Of a DNA stretch of 6,582 nucleotides, positions 6,317-6,582 are shown one piece after another. The translations under genes and the position numbers were made by a program. Within the stretch, counting starts at the first letter, position 1. Each line of letters opens with the position of its first letter. This stretch comes from Oscillospiraceae bacterium (lineage in GTDB: Bacteria; Bacillota; Clostridia; Oscillospirales; Acutalibacteraceae). Where the stretch lies: assembly GCA_031254555.1 (NCBI GenBank), contig JAIRUF010000110.1:1-6582 (forward strand). Direction: 5' to 3'. The notes under the pieces were generated by a model. It was given only the letters and a program-made list of their open reading frames with translations. It had not been told where the DNA came from and made no database searches.

Positions 6317-6582
6317 AGGCTTAGCGGAATAACAAAAAGATGGATATTAAATACACTTCTTTTAATAATAATAATGCTTATAATATTTATTACCGCGTTT
6401 ATTGTTATAATGAGGTCATACTACTATAACTCCGTAAGCCTTAAGCTTAGCTCGCAGTATTCTGACAGCGTAGCGAATTTTTTCTCACTGTATACGACGG
6501 GAACGGATTTAAGATTCGAGGAAGGCGCAAGGGAGTTTGCAAGGATATTTACTCAAAAGGATATAATTGAAGTTTGGGTAAT
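6314..6582 (+). CDS. Sensor histidine kinase, N-terminal part only (3' end outside window)
   Basis: The frame from GTG 6314 is open to the right edge, giving 89 residues plus a partial codon. It begins MRLSGITKRWILNT, then a transmembrane helix at about residues 11-33 (LLLIIIMLIIFITAFIVIM), then RSYYYNSV and a soluble extracytoplasmic stretch beginning LKLSSQYSDSVANFFSLY. This layout, a short basic cytoplasmic tip, one helix and then an outside sensor segment, is that of the N-terminus of membrane histidine kinases encoded right after OmpR-type regulators in Clostridia. The HAMP, HisKA (phospho-acceptor His) and ATPase domains would lie beyond the window and are not seen, so the call rests on context and the N-terminal pattern. 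It is presumably the cognate kinase of the preceding regulator. The 44-nt gap before it contains the inverted repeat TTTAAA-CATA-TTTAAA (6270-6285), which has no clear role. Confidence 0.85.
   Translation, partial: MRLSGITKRWILNTLLLIIIMLIIFITAFIVIMRSYYYNSVSLKLSSQYSDSVANFFSLYTTGTDLRFEEGAREFARIFTQKDIIEVWV

Overview
The window looks like chromosomal DNA from a low-to-moderate GC anaerobic Firmicute, most likely class Clostridia (Oscillospiraceae/Ruminococcaceae-like). This rests on strong purine-rich Shine-Dalgarno sites before nearly every gene, non-ATG starts, the MEP-pathway gene ispF, a cdaA-cdaR pair, and a PhoP-type regulator followed by a kinase whose N-terminus (KRW...RSYYY) is of a kind common in Clostridia. 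The taxonomic placement is inference from gene content, not a search result. All genes are on the + strand and tightly packed.

Left block (3-1856): the 3' part of a DUF695/RraB-type two-domain protein that runs off the left edge, then a cyclophilin-type peptidyl-prolyl isomerase, then ispF (2-C-methyl-D-erythritol 2,4-cyclodiphosphate synthase). Gaps are 18 and 27 nt, which fits one transcript.

Middle block (1857-4191): a 174-nt non-coding leader with several possible helices, then cdaA (membrane diadenylate cyclase making c-di-AMP) and its partner cdaR (YbbR-domain protein), overlapping by 14 nt. The main observation in the window is here: cdaA has a convincing ATG and ribosome binding site but an in-frame TAG at codon 13 (2067-2069). 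Beyond it the frame stays open for 286 codons, encoding three expected membrane helices and an intact catalytic domain. A perfect 9-bp tandem duplication (TTTTCAGCA twice, 2074-2091) lies 4 nt downstream of the TAG. The usual third gene of this operon, glmM, does not follow.

Right block (4192-6582): after a 76-nt gap come a membrane-anchored, exported protein with three perfect DxDxDGxxE calcium-loop motifs, an OmpR/PhoB-family response regulator, and the start of its sensor histidine kinase, cut by the right edge. The calcium-motif protein is 13 nt from the regulator and may be an accessory extracytoplasmic component of this two-component system (inference). This block uses GTG, TTG and GTG starts and TAG stops, whereas the genes to the left use ATG and TAA.

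I found no mobile element, CRISPR array, tRNA or rRNA. Apart from the cdaA stop codon, the leader and the calcium-motif protein, the content is ordinary housekeeping and signalling.
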